Assembly (NCBI GenBank): GCA_004298435.1 | Contig: SCSF01000155.1 | Span: 1 to 34,714, forward strand | From: Beijerinckiaceae bacterium | GTDB taxonomy: Bacteria > Pseudomonadota > Alphaproteobacteria > Rhizobiales > Beijerinckiaceae | Direction: 5' to 3' | Length of the DNA: 34,714 nt | Part shown: piece after piece, positions 1-9,599 of the stretch | How positions within the stretch are numbered: position 1 is the first letter of the stretch | Layout: each line of letters begins with the position of its first letter | Notes under the pieces: model-generated | The model's input: the letters and a program-made list of their open reading frames with translations, nothing else | The model's database searches: none | Told to the model about the DNA's origin: nothing | Made by a program: the position numbers and the translations under genes

Positions 1-63
1 TCACGCGAGTCGTGGCCGACACTTATACGAACAATAGGAATACACTCTTCCGTCTCCCGCTGC

Positions 64-2301
64 TCACGCGCATCGCTGCGGCGAAGGCAGCAGCTTTCTG
101 ATCGTCTCGGCGAGTTGCGTGCGGCCGAACGGTTTAGCGATCAGCAGGGCGCCTTGCAGCGACTGCGACAGTCTTTCCGCCATTTCCGCCGCATATCCCG
201 TCGCCAGAAGGATTTTGAGATCCGGCCGCAACTGTCGGGCGGCGCGCACCAGTTCAGGGCCATTCATGCCGGGCAGGCCAATATCGCTGAACAGCAGATC
301 GATCTCCGAATCGCTCCGCAGAATGTCGAGGGCAGCGCGCGCGTTCGGCGCTTCGCGAACGAAAAATCCGAGTTCGCGCAGGATTTCACCGGAATAAGCG
401 CGGACGCTCGGATCATCTTCGACAATCAGTATTGTTGCTCCCATTCCCGGTTCGCGCGCGATTTCATCGAAGGATTCAGGAGCCGCTTGCGCGAGATCGT
501 CCTGGGCGGCGCGCGGAAGATAAAGTTCGACCGTCGTGCCGAGCCCTGGCTCGCTGAGAATGTGGACATGCCCGCCTGTCTGCTTGACGAACCCATACAC
601 TTGGCTGAGGCCGAGGCCCGTGCCTTGCCCGGCCGGTTTCGTCGAAAAAAACGGTTCGAAGACACGCTCGAGGACATCCTGCTCAATGCCTTTGCCGGTG
701 TCGGTGATCGCCAGCCGGACGTAATCGCCGGGATTGATCTTCGGCGTCTCTGCATCGTCCCGCTCTTCGACGTTGCAATTGCGCGCCGAAATAATGAGAT
801 GGCCGCGCCCTTCCATCGCGTCGCGTGCATTGATCGCGATGTTGAGAATTGCATTGTCCAACTGGTTCAGGTCTACGAAGGCAGGCCATAATTCCGGCAC
901 AACATCCGTGACGATTTCGATATTCTCTCCCAACGTGCGGCGCAGAAGATCCGACATGGATGCAAGGAGTGTCGTGATGTTTGTTGCGCGCGGGTCGAGC
1001 GGCTGGCGCCTTGAGAAAACGAGAAGCCTCTGGGTGAGGGCGGCGCCGCGAGTGGCAGCGTCATAGGCATTGCTGGCCCATCTGTGCAGCCGCCGGTTTT
1101 CGGCGGAGGAATCCGTCTGTTTCTTCAAAAGCTCAAGGTTGCCGAGGACAGCGGTGAGAAGATTATTGAAATCATGGGCGATGCCGCCGGTAAGCTGGCC
1201 TATGGCCTCAAGCTTCTGCGCCTGACGCAATTGCGCTTCCGCGTTTTCGCGCTCCGCGATCGCCTTCCTGCGCTCCTCGTAAGCGGCGACAAGCGCATTA
1301 TGAGCATGAAATTGACGTATCAGAAGCCACAGCACGAAGCAGAGCGCGACGATGCAAAGGAAGGTGGCTGCCGCCATGATCAGCGCGACCTCGTTCCAAT
1401 CTGCAAGGATAGCGCCTGTGGACCGAGACACATCGACGACGATCGGGAAGCGCTTGGCGGCCATGGTGGCGATGAGGCGTTGCGGCCCTTCGGCGGTTAA
1501 CGTTGTAGGACGACCAGACTGCGCGATCTTCGCAATATGCTCCTTCGCAAAGGTGTGTCCGGTATCGCTCGCGCCGCCCGGGTAGCGCGCGAGCAAGGTT
1601 CCGTCCAGCCGCCACAGGCTGACAGCGCCGCCCCGGCCGATTTGCAGATCTTTGTAGAGACTTTCGAAATATCTGAGATCGATGGCGCCGATCACCAGTC
1701 CGACGAATGCGCCGGAGCTCGTGCTCACGCGCCGCGCGAGATAGATAGTCCAGGTTCCAGTGTCACGGTTGTGGACAGGAGCGCTGATGAACGCCGTTTT
1801 GCTCGGCATGTTTTTCAATGCGCGAAAATAGTCGCGATCTGTGACGTTGATATCCGGCGTTGGAAAGCTGCGCGAGAAATTGATGACTTTTCCGGTCGCG
1901 CTGACAAGGCTGATCGCATCGAGTTGCGGAATGCCGATGAGACGGGACTTCAGCATTTCGTAAGTGGCGGAGCCTTTTTGCGTCGCGTCGAACGAAGCCG
2001 CCGTCACAGCACCATCTGCGCTGAGCTTTTCGCTGATATTGACGAGAACGAGATCGACGCTTTGCAGCGTATGTTCGGTCTCCTGAACGAGAAGAAGATC
2101 GATGGCTGAGAGTGCGCGCCGCTGTTCGTTGAGATCGCGACGGCGGAATTCATGGATCGCGATCCCCACGCCGATACCGATCAAAGCTATGATCAACAGG
2201 CCGAAGGCAAGAATGATCGGCCTTACATCCAGTCCCGAGTTCGATCCGCCATCACCTGGAACGGCGCGATCGACTCCCCCCGTATCGGTTCTCGATCCCA
2301 T
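64..2301 (-). CDS. Membrane-bound hybrid sensor histidine kinase
   Basis: A 745-residue two-component sensor with its own receiver. Seen in order: membrane segment about 28-50; an extracytoplasmic sensor region about 53-303 (length and layout suggest a double-Cache/PDC fold, an inference); second membrane segment about 305-328; coiled-coil linker 340-362; a dimerisation/phosphoacceptor box GGIAHDFNNLL with His376; an ATPase domain with the N-box around 484-494 and G-boxes DTGKGI and GTGLGL; then a complete C-terminal receiver (acidic ED-D near 628-630, phosphoacceptor Asp673 in FSDIGLPG, Thr701, Lys723 in AKPF). All catalytic residues are present, so it should autophosphorylate and pass phosphate to its own receiver. 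The ATG follows GAGGGG closely. No separate response regulator lies next to it, so the output partner and ligand are unknown. Confidence 0.93.
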   Translation of the reverse strand: MGSRTDTGGVDRAVPGDGGSNSGLDVRPIILAFGLLIIALIGIGVGIAIHEFRRRDLNEQRRALSAIDLLLVQETEHTLQSVDLVLVNISEKLSADGAVTAASFDATQKGSATYEMLKSRLIGIPQLDAISLVSATGKVINFSRSFPTPDINVTDRDYFRALKNMPSKTAFISAPVHNRDTGTWTIYLARRVSTSSGAFVGLVIGAIDLRYFESLYKDLQIGRGGAVSLWRLDGTLLARYPGGASDTGHTFAKEHIAKIAQSGRPTTLTAEGPQRLIATMAAKRFPIVVDVSRSTGAILADWNEVALIMAAATFLCIVALCFVLWLLIRQFHAHNALVAAYEERRKAIAERENAEAQLRQAQKLEAIGQLTGGIAHDFNNLLTAVLGNLELLKKQTDSSAENRRLHRWASNAYDAATRGAALTQRLLVFSRRQPLDPRATNITTLLASMSDLLRRTLGENIEIVTDVVPELWPAFVDLNQLDNAILNIAINARDAMEGRGHLIISARNCNVEERDDAETPKINPGDYVRLAITDTGKGIEQDVLERVFEPFFSTKPAGQGTGLGLSQVYGFVKQTGGHVHILSEPGLGTTVELYLPRAAQDDLAQAAPESFDEIAREPGMGATILIVEDDPSVRAYSGEILRELGFFVREAPNARAALDILRSDSEIDLLFSDIGLPGMNGPELVRAARQLRPDLKILLATGYAAEMAERLSQSLQGALLIAKPFGRTQLAETIRKLLPSPQRCA

Positions 2302-2665
2302 AGCCCCTCATTCGTAATCCGCAGCCTGCCAAAACAAGATGTCATGGCAAGTGCAGATCTCGCTTTTTGCCCGCTCCGTGCCACACCGAAATGTCGGCGA
2401 CACGCGAACAGCCCAGCGGGGGGACGATTTGCTGCCTGATTTTTATCAGCAAAGATTGCGCTGTGAGAAGCTGCAAATGCAGTTCGAATCCAATTAAATG
2501 GTATCGATGAGATAATAGCGCGATCAGGAAGCTGAAAATTCTGTGGAATTACATTTGAGCGTCAAACCGAAGACAGAATGTTCGGATTTTTGCTTAAAAT
2601 TCGCCTCAATGTGATGGAATTGCGCATGAAGATATCGCGTCGAAATGAAAATAGATTCGACAGAT
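2302..2665. other. Intergenic stretch without a gene
   Basis: This 364-base gap lies between the end of the KASIII gene and the start of the hybrid kinase, both on the minus strand. It is more A/T rich than its flanks and should hold the kinase promoter. A small imperfect hairpin (TGCcTGAT-TTTT-ATCAGCA) lies near 2432-2450. I see no convincing ORF, terminator or RNA gene. Confidence 0.5.
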
Positions 2666-3655
2666 TTACCAGCGCATAAGCGCGCTGCCCCACGCCATGC
2701 CAGCGCCGATCGCCATCATTGCAATCAGGTCGCCAGGTTTGAGGCGTCCGGCGCGATTGGCTTCGTCGAGAGACAGGGGCAGCGAAGCGCTCGAGGTGTT
2801 GCCGTATCGGTCGATATTGAGCCAGCATTTCTCGCGGGGAACCCCTAATCGGTCTACGACGGATTCGATGATGCGCACATTTGCCTGATGCGAAACGATA
2901 TGATCGATCGCGCCGGGTTTCAGTTGTTGCGCGGCAAGCGCCTCGAGGATCGCTTCCGGCAAAACCCGAACCACAAACTTGTAAACGTCGCGGCCGTTCA
3001 TGGCCACTTTGTGCATTTTGCGATTTAGAACGTCTTCGGATTGCGGATGCCTGCTGCCGCCACCGGGAATCGACAGCATGCCGGCCGCCGTGCCGTCAGA
3101 ATGAAGATGCGTGGATATCAGGCCGCGGTTGGGATCCGGGCTTGGCCCGACGACAAAGGCGCCCGCCGCATCTCCGAAAAGAACGCAGGTATTGCGATCG
3201 GTCCAATCGACGATGCGGCTGAGAAGTTCTGCGCCGATCACGAGAACGCGTTGCGCCGCGCCTGTACGAATGAATTTGTCCGCGATGGCTAAACCGTAGA
3301 GCGAGCCGGCGCAAGCGGCGGAAACGTCGAAGGCGAAAGCGCGTTTGGCGCCGAGCTTGGCCTGCACGAGAACCGCGCAGGAGGGCATCTGCATGTCGGG
3401 TGAAATCGTGCCGACAATGATCATATCGAGATCGGCGGCGTCCACACCGGCCATTTCGAGAGCCTTTTTGGCGGCCTCGACGGCCATATCGGATGTCGCC
3501 TCGTCATCGGCAGCGATACGGCGCTCTCTTATGCCGGTCCGCTCGACGATCCAGGCATCCGAGGTGTCAATGATCTTTTCCAGGTCGAAATTCGAAAGAA
3601 TGCGCGACGGAGCATAAGATCCCGTCCCCATTATGTGGGACTGCGTCAACGTCAT
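2666..3655 (-). CDS. fabH: 3-oxoacyl-ACP synthase III (KASIII / FabH family)
   Basis: A 329-residue thiolase-fold condensing enzyme; the family joins an acyl-CoA starter to malonyl-ACP in fatty-acid or related acyl-chain synthesis. The triad is visible: Cys115 in SAACAG, His256 in SHQAN and Asn286 in GNTSSAS. The N-terminal GTGSYAP and the WIVERTGIRERR segment are typical, and length matches the family. I chose the ATG at 3655 (preceded by AAAAGGTG) over the GTG one codon upstream. The housekeeping fabH of this order normally sits in a plsX-fabH-ihfA group; here no lipid gene is adjacent, so this may be a second KASIII with a special starter or product (inference). Confidence 0.9.
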   Translation of the reverse strand: MTLTQSHIMGTGSYAPSRILSNFDLEKIIDTSDAWIVERTGIRERRIAADDEATSDMAVEAAKKALEMAGVDAADLDMIIVGTISPDMQMPSCAVLVQAKLGAKRAFAFDVSAACAGSLYGLAIADKFIRTGAAQRVLVIGAELLSRIVDWTDRNTCVLFGDAAGAFVVGPSPDPNRGLISTHLHSDGTAAGMLSIPGGGSRHPQSEDVLNRKMHKVAMNGRDVYKFVVRVLPEAILEALAAQQLKPGAIDHIVSHQANVRIIESVVDRLGVPREKCWLNIDRYGNTSSASLPLSLDEANRAGRLKPGDLIAMMAIGAGMAWGSALMRW

Positions 3656-3940
3656 CACCTTTTCTGACGCGCTTGCTCGCCGCGCTCGCTTTCAAGCCGC
3701 CGTTATGCGATGCAAAGGTCGTTCCGGAGTTATTTTTACCGCATGCGCGATGGCGCGGATGAAAGACCGTTTGTCGATAACGGTCAAGATGGCGGCAGGA
3801 TATAAAGCTCGGCAGTCTGTACAAGTCACGAATTGTAAATGCCGCCCGGCCCAGTGTGATCGCGGCCCATGCCATATCTGCATGAAACTGAAAGGGAACG
3901 CGCCGCGCCCGACCGGACCCGGCGCCCACTCATTTGCCCG

Positions 3941-4216
3941 TTATAGTGACCGGCGGCTGCGGGTTTCCGCGGCCGCCGCATCCTTTGCATCGAGCTCGTA
4001 GAACTGCTGCAACTCGGAGATCGTGTCGCGCGCCGCGCGCAGAGCCGTGTTGGCCACACGAGGGCGAAATCCCACCAGACTCCAGTTTGCGCCGCCCGCA
4101 TGCGCGTCGCGTGCTTGTATCAAGATCTCATCCACCTGCTCGAACCCGTCGCACTCTTTCAAGGTCCGCAAACAAATATCGCGTAATTGAGCTTGCGATC
4201 GAATTTCGCGTCGCAT
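3941..4216 (-). CDS. Small protein of unknown function (91 aa)
   Basis: Not recognised. The predicted protein is soluble, charged and probably helical, with no signal peptide, membrane segment or Cys pair. It begins with a run rich in Arg, Gln and Asp and ends in an Ala/Arg-rich tail. Main support for a real gene is a strong ribosome site, AAGAGGAGG, ending five bases before the ATG, plus codon use like the neighbours. It lies upstream of the KASIII gene on the same strand with a gap of about 285 bases, so it is probably transcribed separately. Function cannot be inferred. Confidence 0.6.
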   Translation of the reverse strand: MRREIRSQAQLRDICLRTLKECDGFEQVDEILIQARDAHAGGANWSLVGFRPRVANTALRAARDTISELQQFYELDAKDAAAAETRSRRSL

Positions 4217-4516
4217 AATGCCTCCTCTTGTTAAATATGCCGACGGCCAAACGATTCCTCTGGTGAAACCAAAGGCTCACCGGTTTCCAACCTGCGAATT
4301 TCTGGTCAGCCGTCTATTGGCGAACGCCAAAGATGAAGCGAAATGAAACAAAGGCGCCCTTCGGCCCCATGACAATCACGCGAACGTCCCGCTTCAGAAC
4401 AAATCGCATCAGGACAACCAAGGCCCATAATATAACTCCCGGAGGAAGAATACGTTCCAGGCCTTTGACACGGCAATTTGTTGCCGCTGGATGAAAAGCC
4501 GAGGCAGAGACTCGAT
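4217..4516. other. Divergent intergenic region
   Basis: These 300 bases separate the small minus-strand gene from the plus-strand pseudouridine synthase and should hold promoters for both. A strong Shine-Dalgarno-like GGAGGA at 4441-4446 has no good start codon at the right distance; the nearest in-frame start for the synthase is a TTG at 4478. No RNA gene or terminator is visible. Confidence 0.4.
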
Positions 4517-5236
4517 ATGACCCCCGAAGAAATGCAAGCGCGCGTGCTTTATCGCGACGGGCTGATCCTCGTCATCAACAAGCCCGCCGGCATTGCAGTG
4601 CATAGAGGACCCAAGGGCGGCGATAATCTCGAAGCGCATTTCGACGCCTTGCGCTTTGGCCTGCCCCGCAGCCCCGCACTTGCGCATCGGCTCGATCGCG
4701 AGACCTCCGGCTGTCTCGTCCTCGGCCGTCATCACAAGGCGCTGACGCAACTCGGTCTCATGTTCAAGCAGGGCAGGATCGGCAAGACTTATTGGGCTAT
4801 TGTCATTGGAAGCCCCGCAGAGGACGAGGGGCTTATCGATCTGCCGCTTGCGCGCCGCGATGCGAGCCGCGGCTGGTGGATGAGGGTAGACCCTCTGGGC
4901 CAGAAGTCGCAGACGCGGTGGATGGTTCTCGGGCGGGATGGGCCTCACGCTTTGCTCGCGCTGACGCCGCTGACCGGCCGCACCCATCAGTTACGGGTAC
5001 ATTGCTCGGCCATGGGCTTTCCGATCCTCGGCGACGCCATCTACGGCGATGCGCCTGTCGGGGGCGAACGCCTGCATCTTCATGCCAGCGCCATCGAGAT
5101 CCCGCTCTACAAAAACAAGGAGCCATTGAAGATCGAAGCGCCCTTGCCGCAGCACATGCAGGCGAGGGTCGTAAGCCTTCTCGGATCTGCTCCTTCAGGT
5201 CAGTCCCCGCAAACGACGGACGTGATTGCGCAATAA
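4517..5236 (+). CDS. RluA-family pseudouridine synthase
   Basis: Converts uridine to pseudouridine in rRNA or tRNA. The hallmark motif HRLDRETSG carries the catalytic Asp, preceded by the family's VINKPAGIAVHRG segment and followed by GRTHQLRVH and GDAIYG near the C-terminus. There is no N-terminal S4 RNA-binding domain, so this is a short, catalytic-domain-only form. I chose the ATG at 4517 (239 aa, GAGGCAGAG upstream); a TTG at 4478 in the same frame would add 13 residues of no recognisable domain. The exact target base and subfamily cannot be read from the sequence. Its 3' end overlaps the convergent gene by 42 bases. Confidence 0.92.
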   Translation: MTPEEMQARVLYRDGLILVINKPAGIAVHRGPKGGDNLEAHFDALRFGLPRSPALAHRLDRETSGCLVLGRHHKALTQLGLMFKQGRIGKTYWAIVIGSPAEDEGLIDLPLARRDASRGWWMRVDPLGQKSQTRWMVLGRDGPHALLALTPLTGRTHQLRVHCSAMGFPILGDAIYGDAPVGGERLHLHASAIEIPLYKNKEPLKIEAPLPQHMQARVVSLLGSAPSGQSPQTTDVIAQ

Positions 5237-5788
5237 AGCGAGCCGCCGGCCAAAGCCGCCATTCCCGCTTTCAAGGGAAGCAATGATCTCGCGCAGCCTT
5301 TGTTTGAAAGGTGCGACAGCTTGCCTGATAGCTGCCTTGTAGGGCTCCAGAATTTCATGCGCCCAGGCGCGCACGCGCAGAACGAAATGATAGAAGCGCT
5401 CGAACCACGGCATCGAGAGCAGCTTCGCGCGCGTCATTTCGAAAAGAAATGCCAATACGCCAAGGCCCGCGACTTTCGCGACAACGAAAGCGAGAATGCC
5501 CAGTATAAAATGATGATGGCCGATCAGCCACAGGCCGACGAACTTGAAGGGCTCGATGATCCCGAGAGGGATTATAAAAATAAGAAGCACCACGGGCGCC
5601 GGCAGGCGTGCAATCAGATTGGCGAGCGCCCGCTTGAAATCTTCGAAGGGAATAAGCGCCGCTAGCCGGGTCAGGGATCGGCCGAGCACATCCCAAAGCC
5701 AAGCTTCGAACAGAAACAGGGCTGCGAACAGGAACCACGCGGGACGCGCGATTTTTCGTGCGATTGATTGCCGGGAAAGTGGGCTCAT
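5195..5788 (-). CDS. Conserved-type three-helix membrane protein, function unknown
   Basis: A 197-residue inner-membrane protein. Predicted helices lie at about 18-36, 65-83 and 94-117, followed by a long, basic, amphipathic cytoplasmic tail (about 118-197) with several Arg/Lys clusters. The ATG at 5788 follows GGTTGGAAG. The reading frame stays open upstream for 157 more codons, but that part runs antisense to the GST gene and lacks membrane character, so I excluded it. The last 42 bases overlap the pseudouridine synthase tail to tail. I recognise no enzymatic motif and assign no function. Confidence 0.72.
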   Translation of the reverse strand: MSPLSRQSIARKIARPAWFLFAALFLFEAWLWDVLGRSLTRLAALIPFEDFKRALANLIARLPAPVVLLIFIIPLGIIEPFKFVGLWLIGHHHFILGILAFVVAKVAGLGVLAFLFEMTRAKLLSMPWFERFYHFVLRVRAWAHEILEPYKAAIRQAVAPFKQRLREIIASLESGNGGFGRRLALLRNHVRRLRGLT

Positions 5789-5974
5789 AGTCTTCCAACC
5801 TGAGGCTGTGGCTAGCCCGTTAAGATTGGGGGCACCCCGCGGCTTGACAAGGCCCCCCACCCAGCACTGCGTGCCGCGATTGGGTAAGCATGCTACACGA
5901 GCAGGCAGCAGGGTGTGGGGCTCTACACCGCTGACGATCACAATGTATCCAATGAAACGGGAGAAATTCAGCCC

Positions 5975-6595
5975 ATGATAAAATTGCTTGGCCGCGCCGA
6001 TTCTTCCAATGTCCGCAAAGTGCTCTGGGGGTTGGACGAGCTTGGATTGGCGTATGAGCGGGAGGACTGCGGTGGTCCCTTCGGCCGCGTCGATACGCCG
6101 GAATATCTCCGACTCAATCCGAACGGGCTGGTCCCGACGCTTGTCGATGGCGATGTTGTCGTGTGGGAGTCCAATACCATCCTTCGCTATCTCGCCGAAC
6201 GGCAGGGACCTTCGGCTTTCGGCGGAAAGACGGCCATTGCGCGCGCGCAGATCAGCCAATGGATGGATTGGCAGCTATCCTCACTCAACGCGCCTGTTCA
6301 CAGCATCTTCGTGCAATTGATTAAAGTCGCGGCGGATAAACGCGATCAGCACGCGATCGATGCCAATCTCGAAACCGTGCAAAAGAAGTTGGCCATTCTC
6401 AATCGTGCATTGCCGGATGAGGGATTTCTCACCGGCTCCGACGTGACGGCCGCCGATGTTGTGATCGGCATGATGCTTCACCGCTTCTTCTCGCTGGTCG
6501 CAAAGCCAGCGGTCGATCCGCGCGTTGTGCAATATCATCAAAGGCTCGCTGCGCGGCCTGGCTTCAAGGCGCATATCGCGATCGGCAAGCCGTGA
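5975..6595 (+). CDS. Glutathione S-transferase family protein
   Basis: A 206-residue two-domain GST: an N-terminal thioredoxin-like domain (about 1-78) and an all-helical C-terminal domain (about 88-195). Seen: an N-terminal Ser-Ser at 10-11 in the usual catalytic Ser/Cys position, the cis-proline segment GLVPTLVDGD (Pro54) and the glutathione-binding Glu65-Ser66 in WESNTILRYL. Such enzymes conjugate or reduce small electrophiles with glutathione; the substrate cannot be read. The ATG at 5975 begins the canonical first strand (IKLLGRADS); an upstream in-frame ATG at 5915 would add 20 residues not typical of the family. It is transcribed away from the three-helix membrane protein. Confidence 0.92.
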   Translation: MIKLLGRADSSNVRKVLWGLDELGLAYEREDCGGPFGRVDTPEYLRLNPNGLVPTLVDGDVVVWESNTILRYLAERQGPSAFGGKTAIARAQISQWMDWQLSSLNAPVHSIFVQLIKVAADKRDQHAIDANLETVQKKLAILNRALPDEGFLTGSDVTAADVVIGMMLHRFFSLVAKPAVDPRVVQYHQRLAARPGFKAHIAIGKP

Positions 6596-6599
6596 GCGT

Positions 6600-9341
6600 C
6601 TATTGGCCCTCCCGCCGGAGCGCCTTCAGTCTGTAAAGCACTTCGAGCGCTTCGCGGGGCGACAAGGCGTCCGGGTCGATTTCGTCAAGCGTTCGCGCGC
6701 ATTGATCGATGGGCTGAGGCGCAGGTGCAGGCGCCGCAAAAAGCGGTAGATCCGCCACAAGTTTTTCGACAGGCTTGTGGCGATCGCCAGCTTCGAGTTC
6801 TGCAAGCAGGTGTTTGGCGCGTTCGATGACGTTCTTTGGCAGGCCCGCGAGCCTTGCGACCTGAATGCCATAGGATCTGTCGGCGGCGCCGGGGATGATT
6901 TCGTGCAGGAACACAACGTCGCCCTGCCAGTCGGTGACGCGCATTGTGAGGTTGACGATGCGCTTCAGCCGCTTTGCGAGCTGTGTGAGTTCGTGAAAAT
7001 GCGTGGCGAACAGAGCGCGTGCGCGATTGATCTCGTGCATATGCTCCATCACCGCCCAGGCGATGGAAAGGCCATCGAAAGTTGCTGTGCCGCGGCCAAT
7101 CTCGTCGAGGATGACAAGCGAACGTTGGGTCGCCTGATTGAGGATTGCGGCCGTCTCGACCATCTCCACCATGAAGGTAGAGCGCCCGCGTGCGAGATCG
7201 TCCGCCGCGCCGACGCGCGAGAACAGCCGGTCGACGATGCCGATTGTGCAACGCTGCGCTGGCACGAAAGCGCCCATTTGTGCGAGAATGGCGATCAGGG
7301 CGTTCTGCCGTAGATAGGTGGATTTGCCGGCCATGTTCGGTCCGGTCACGATCGCGATCAGGCCGCCAGCCGCGCCTGGCGCGGAGAGTTTACAATCATT
7401 GGCGACGAAGGGCTTGCCGGATGCGGCGAGGGCCGCCTCGACGACGGGGTGGCGGCCGCCCTCCACGATGAAGGCAAGCGTGTCATCCACGTCAGGCCGT
7501 GTCCAGTCGCGCTGTTCCGCGAGTTCAGCGAGCGCCGCTGAAACATCGATTTCCGCCAGCGCCGCAGCGGCGGCTTTAATCGCCTGATCGGCAGCGAGGA
7601 TTTGCGCAACGGCTGCATCGAAGATCGCCTGCTCACGGGCCAGCGCTCTGTCCGCAGCACTGGCGATTTTGTCCTGAAGCTCTGCGAGTTCCACCGTCGA
7701 GAAACGCATCGCGTCAGCCATTGTCTGGCGATGCACGAAGGTTGCGTCGAAAGGCGGCTTCATCAGCTTCTCGCCCTGCACCTGAGGCACTTCGACGAAA
7801 TAACCGAGAAAATTATTATGCTTGAGTTTCAACTGGCGGGTGTCGGTGAGCGCGCAGTAGCGCGCTTGCAGATCGGCGATGACGCGGCGGCTCGCATCGC
7901 GGAGGCTTTGCGCCTCGTCGAGCTCCGTATCGAATCCGGGTCGGATGAAATTGCCGTCGCCGCGCTTTAGCGGAAGCGCTTCAGCGAGAGCATCGGCAAG
8001 ATGCGCCGCGAGCGTGGGATCGACGGAGGCTGCAAGAGTGCGGGCAGCGACGAGAGCTTCGGGGCAGTCTTTGACGGCATCAAGCTTGTTTGCAAGCTCC
8101 GCTGCCGCGAAAAGCCCGTCGCGCAAGGCGGCAAGGTCGCGTGGGCCGCCCCTTTGCAAAGCAAGGCGGGACAAGGGCCTCGCAAGATCCGGCGCGGCCT
8201 TGAGACTTTTGCGCAGGTCGACGCGCAGGCTCTGTTCCGCGACGAGAAAGCTGACGGCATCGAGACGCCGCAGAATGGTGGTGCGGTCCGCGAGCGGGCT
8301 CGCGAGCCGTTCTGCGAGCAGCCGGCTCCCCGCGGGGGTCACGGTGAGATCGATGGCGTCGATGAGCGAACCTTGCCGATGTCCCGAGAGCGTGCGCGTT
8401 AGTTCGAGATTGGCGCGCGTCGCCGCATCAATCTCCATATGCGCGTCGCTGCGCCGCCGCGATGGCAGATCGAGCGCCGGGCGCGCCGCAAGCTGCGTGC
8501 GTTCGATGTAAAAGATCGCCAGCGCCGTAGCGGCGATCTCGACGTGGGAAAATGTTCCGAGTCCTTCAAGGGTCGCGAGTTTGAAGAAATCCTGAATGCG
8601 CCGCGCGGCGCTTGAGTGGTCGCCGACATCGCGGCCAAGCGGCGTCAGTGGAATTGCGAGATCGGAGATCAGATGCGCGAACAAAGGATCATTGGTTACG
8701 GCCTCTGGCGCAACAATCTCTGCCGGCTCGATGCGGCCGATTTCCGCGCCGAGGGCAGCATGTGCGACTTCAATAACCTCAAATGATCCGGTCGAAATAT
8801 CGACAGCCGCGAGTCCATAAACGTAGGTGTCTTCGGATGCGCGCTGCCGCGCGATGGCCAGAAGACAATTGGCTCTTGCCGGATCGAGCAGCCGCTCTTC
8901 GGTGATCGTTCCTGGCGTGACAAGGCGCACGACATCGCGCTTGACGACCGATTGTGGGCCGCGCTTGCGCGCCTCCGCCGGATTTTCGATTTGCTCGCAA
9001 ACCGCGACGCGATGGCCGAGCGCGATGAGCTTTTGCAGATAATCGTCCGCGCGCTCGATCGGCACGCCGCACATGGGAATATCGCGGCCCATATGCTTGC
9101 CGCGTTTGGTCAGGACGATGCCGAGCGCGCGCGAAGCCACCTCCGCGTCACCAAAGAAAAGCTCGTAAAAATCTCCCATGCGGTAGAAGAGAAGACAATC
9201 CGGGTTGACGGATTTGATCTCGATATATTGCGCCATCATCGGGGTTATTTTGGCGTGAGTCTCCTCGCCCGATGAGGCGTCTGCGCCCGTGGCGCCGCGT
9301 TCGGCTGATGGCGGGGTCTCGAAGTTGCGCGGCTTTGACAT
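6600..9341 (-). CDS. mutS: DNA mismatch repair protein MutS
   Basis: Recognises base mismatches and small loops in newly made DNA and recruits MutL in an ATP-dependent way. At 913 residues it is a full MutS. Seen: the mismatch-wedge motif GDFYELFF (Phe58, Glu60), connector, lever and clamp regions, then the ABC-type ATPase with Walker [10 protein letters not shown] (667-675), signature region near 715-722, Walker B ending in Asp746-Glu747 and H-loop ATHFHE. About 34 low-complexity residues precede the usual MMAQYIEIK start, so an internal ATG (Met35 or Met36) is possible; I kept the ATG at 9341, which has a weak AGG upstream. The frame stays open further upstream without homology-like sequence. 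Confidence 0.97.
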   Translation of the reverse strand: MSKPRNFETPPSAERGATGADASSGEETHAKITPMMAQYIEIKSVNPDCLLFYRMGDFYELFFGDAEVASRALGIVLTKRGKHMGRDIPMCGVPIERADDYLQKLIALGHRVAVCEQIENPAEARKRGPQSVVKRDVVRLVTPGTITEERLLDPARANCLLAIARQRASEDTYVYGLAAVDISTGSFEVIEVAHAALGAEIGRIEPAEIVAPEAVTNDPLFAHLISDLAIPLTPLGRDVGDHSSAARRIQDFFKLATLEGLGTFSHVEIAATALAIFYIERTQLAARPALDLPSRRRSDAHMEIDAATRANLELTRTLSGHRQGSLIDAIDLTVTPAGSRLLAERLASPLADRTTILRRLDAVSFLVAEQSLRVDLRKSLKAAPDLARPLSRLALQRGGPRDLAALRDGLFAAAELANKLDAVKDCPEALVAARTLAASVDPTLAAHLADALAEALPLKRGDGNFIRPGFDTELDEAQSLRDASRRVIADLQARYCALTDTRQLKLKHNNFLGYFVEVPQVQGEKLMKPPFDATFVHRQTMADAMRFSTVELAELQDKIASAADRALAREQAIFDAAVAQILAADQAIKAAAAALAEIDVSAALAELAEQRDWTRPDVDDTLAFIVEGGRHPVVEAALAASGKPFVANDCKLSAPGAAGGLIAIVTGPNMAGKSTYLRQNALIAILAQMGAFVPAQRCTIGIVDRLFSRVGAADDLARGRSTFMVEMVETAAILNQATQRSLVILDEIGRGTATFDGLSIAWAVMEHMHEINRARALFATHFHELTQLAKRLKRIVNLTMRVTDWQGDVVFLHEIIPGAADRSYGIQVARLAGLPKNVIERAKHLLAELEAGDRHKPVEKLVADLPLFAAPAPAPQPIDQCARTLDEIDPDALSPREALEVLYRLKALRREGQ

Positions 9342-9434
9342 GGCCTGAGCATAGCAAAGCAGCTCTGGCTCTGCACGCGGGGAAGGCCATTCGTCCCCGT
9401 TTTCCGCGGAGATCGCGGCTCTGCTCTTTGTTCC

Positions 9435-9457
9435 AGGGTTCAGACTCTGCGAACCCT
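9435..9457. repeat. Inverted repeat upstream of mutS
   Basis: Perfect 7-base arms AGGGTTC and GAACCCT around a 9-base loop, about 95 bases before the mutS start. It could form a hairpin in the mutS leader or belong to a degenerate intergenic repeat; no T-tract follows on either strand, so it is not a standard terminator. Confidence 0.4.
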
Positions 9458-9530
9458 CTCCCACAGGGAAAAGGAGTCGCGCCCAATCTTCGATGAATCG
9501 ATCGCCAAAATTAATTGGGTCCTGACCCTA

Positions 9531-9585
9531 ACGCGTTTTCTTTACGCGAACCGGCGGTCACTTCGCCTGAAAACGCTATAGAGCC
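9531..9585 (-). repeat. Dispersed palindromic repeat, copy C (5' half only)
   Basis: On the minus strand this reads GGCTCTATAGCGTTTTC, then a G/C-rich centre containing GGTTCGCG, then GAAAACGCG. It matches the first half of the elements at 15451-15551 and 27461-27562, and its ends can pair through GCGTTTTC/GAAAACGC. The second hairpin of the other copies is absent. It lies just past the 3' end of kup. Confidence 0.7.
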
Positions 9586-9599
9586 CGGCGGCGGGCCTC

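Noticed and set aside
2489-2500. tRNA-like T-loop GTTCGAATCC
   Set aside because: The flanking bases cannot form a T-stem (TGCAG against CCAAT), and no acceptor or anticodon arm is present.
3633-4001. 122-codon plus-strand frame between the KASIII gene and the small 91-aa gene
   Set aside because: No ribosome site, overlaps both minus-strand genes at its ends, and the composition looks random.
5789-6259. 157-codon upstream extension of the three-helix membrane protein
   Set aside because: It runs antisense to the GST gene and lacks a start with a ribosome site; the ATG at 5788 has one and begins the membrane-protein-like sequence.
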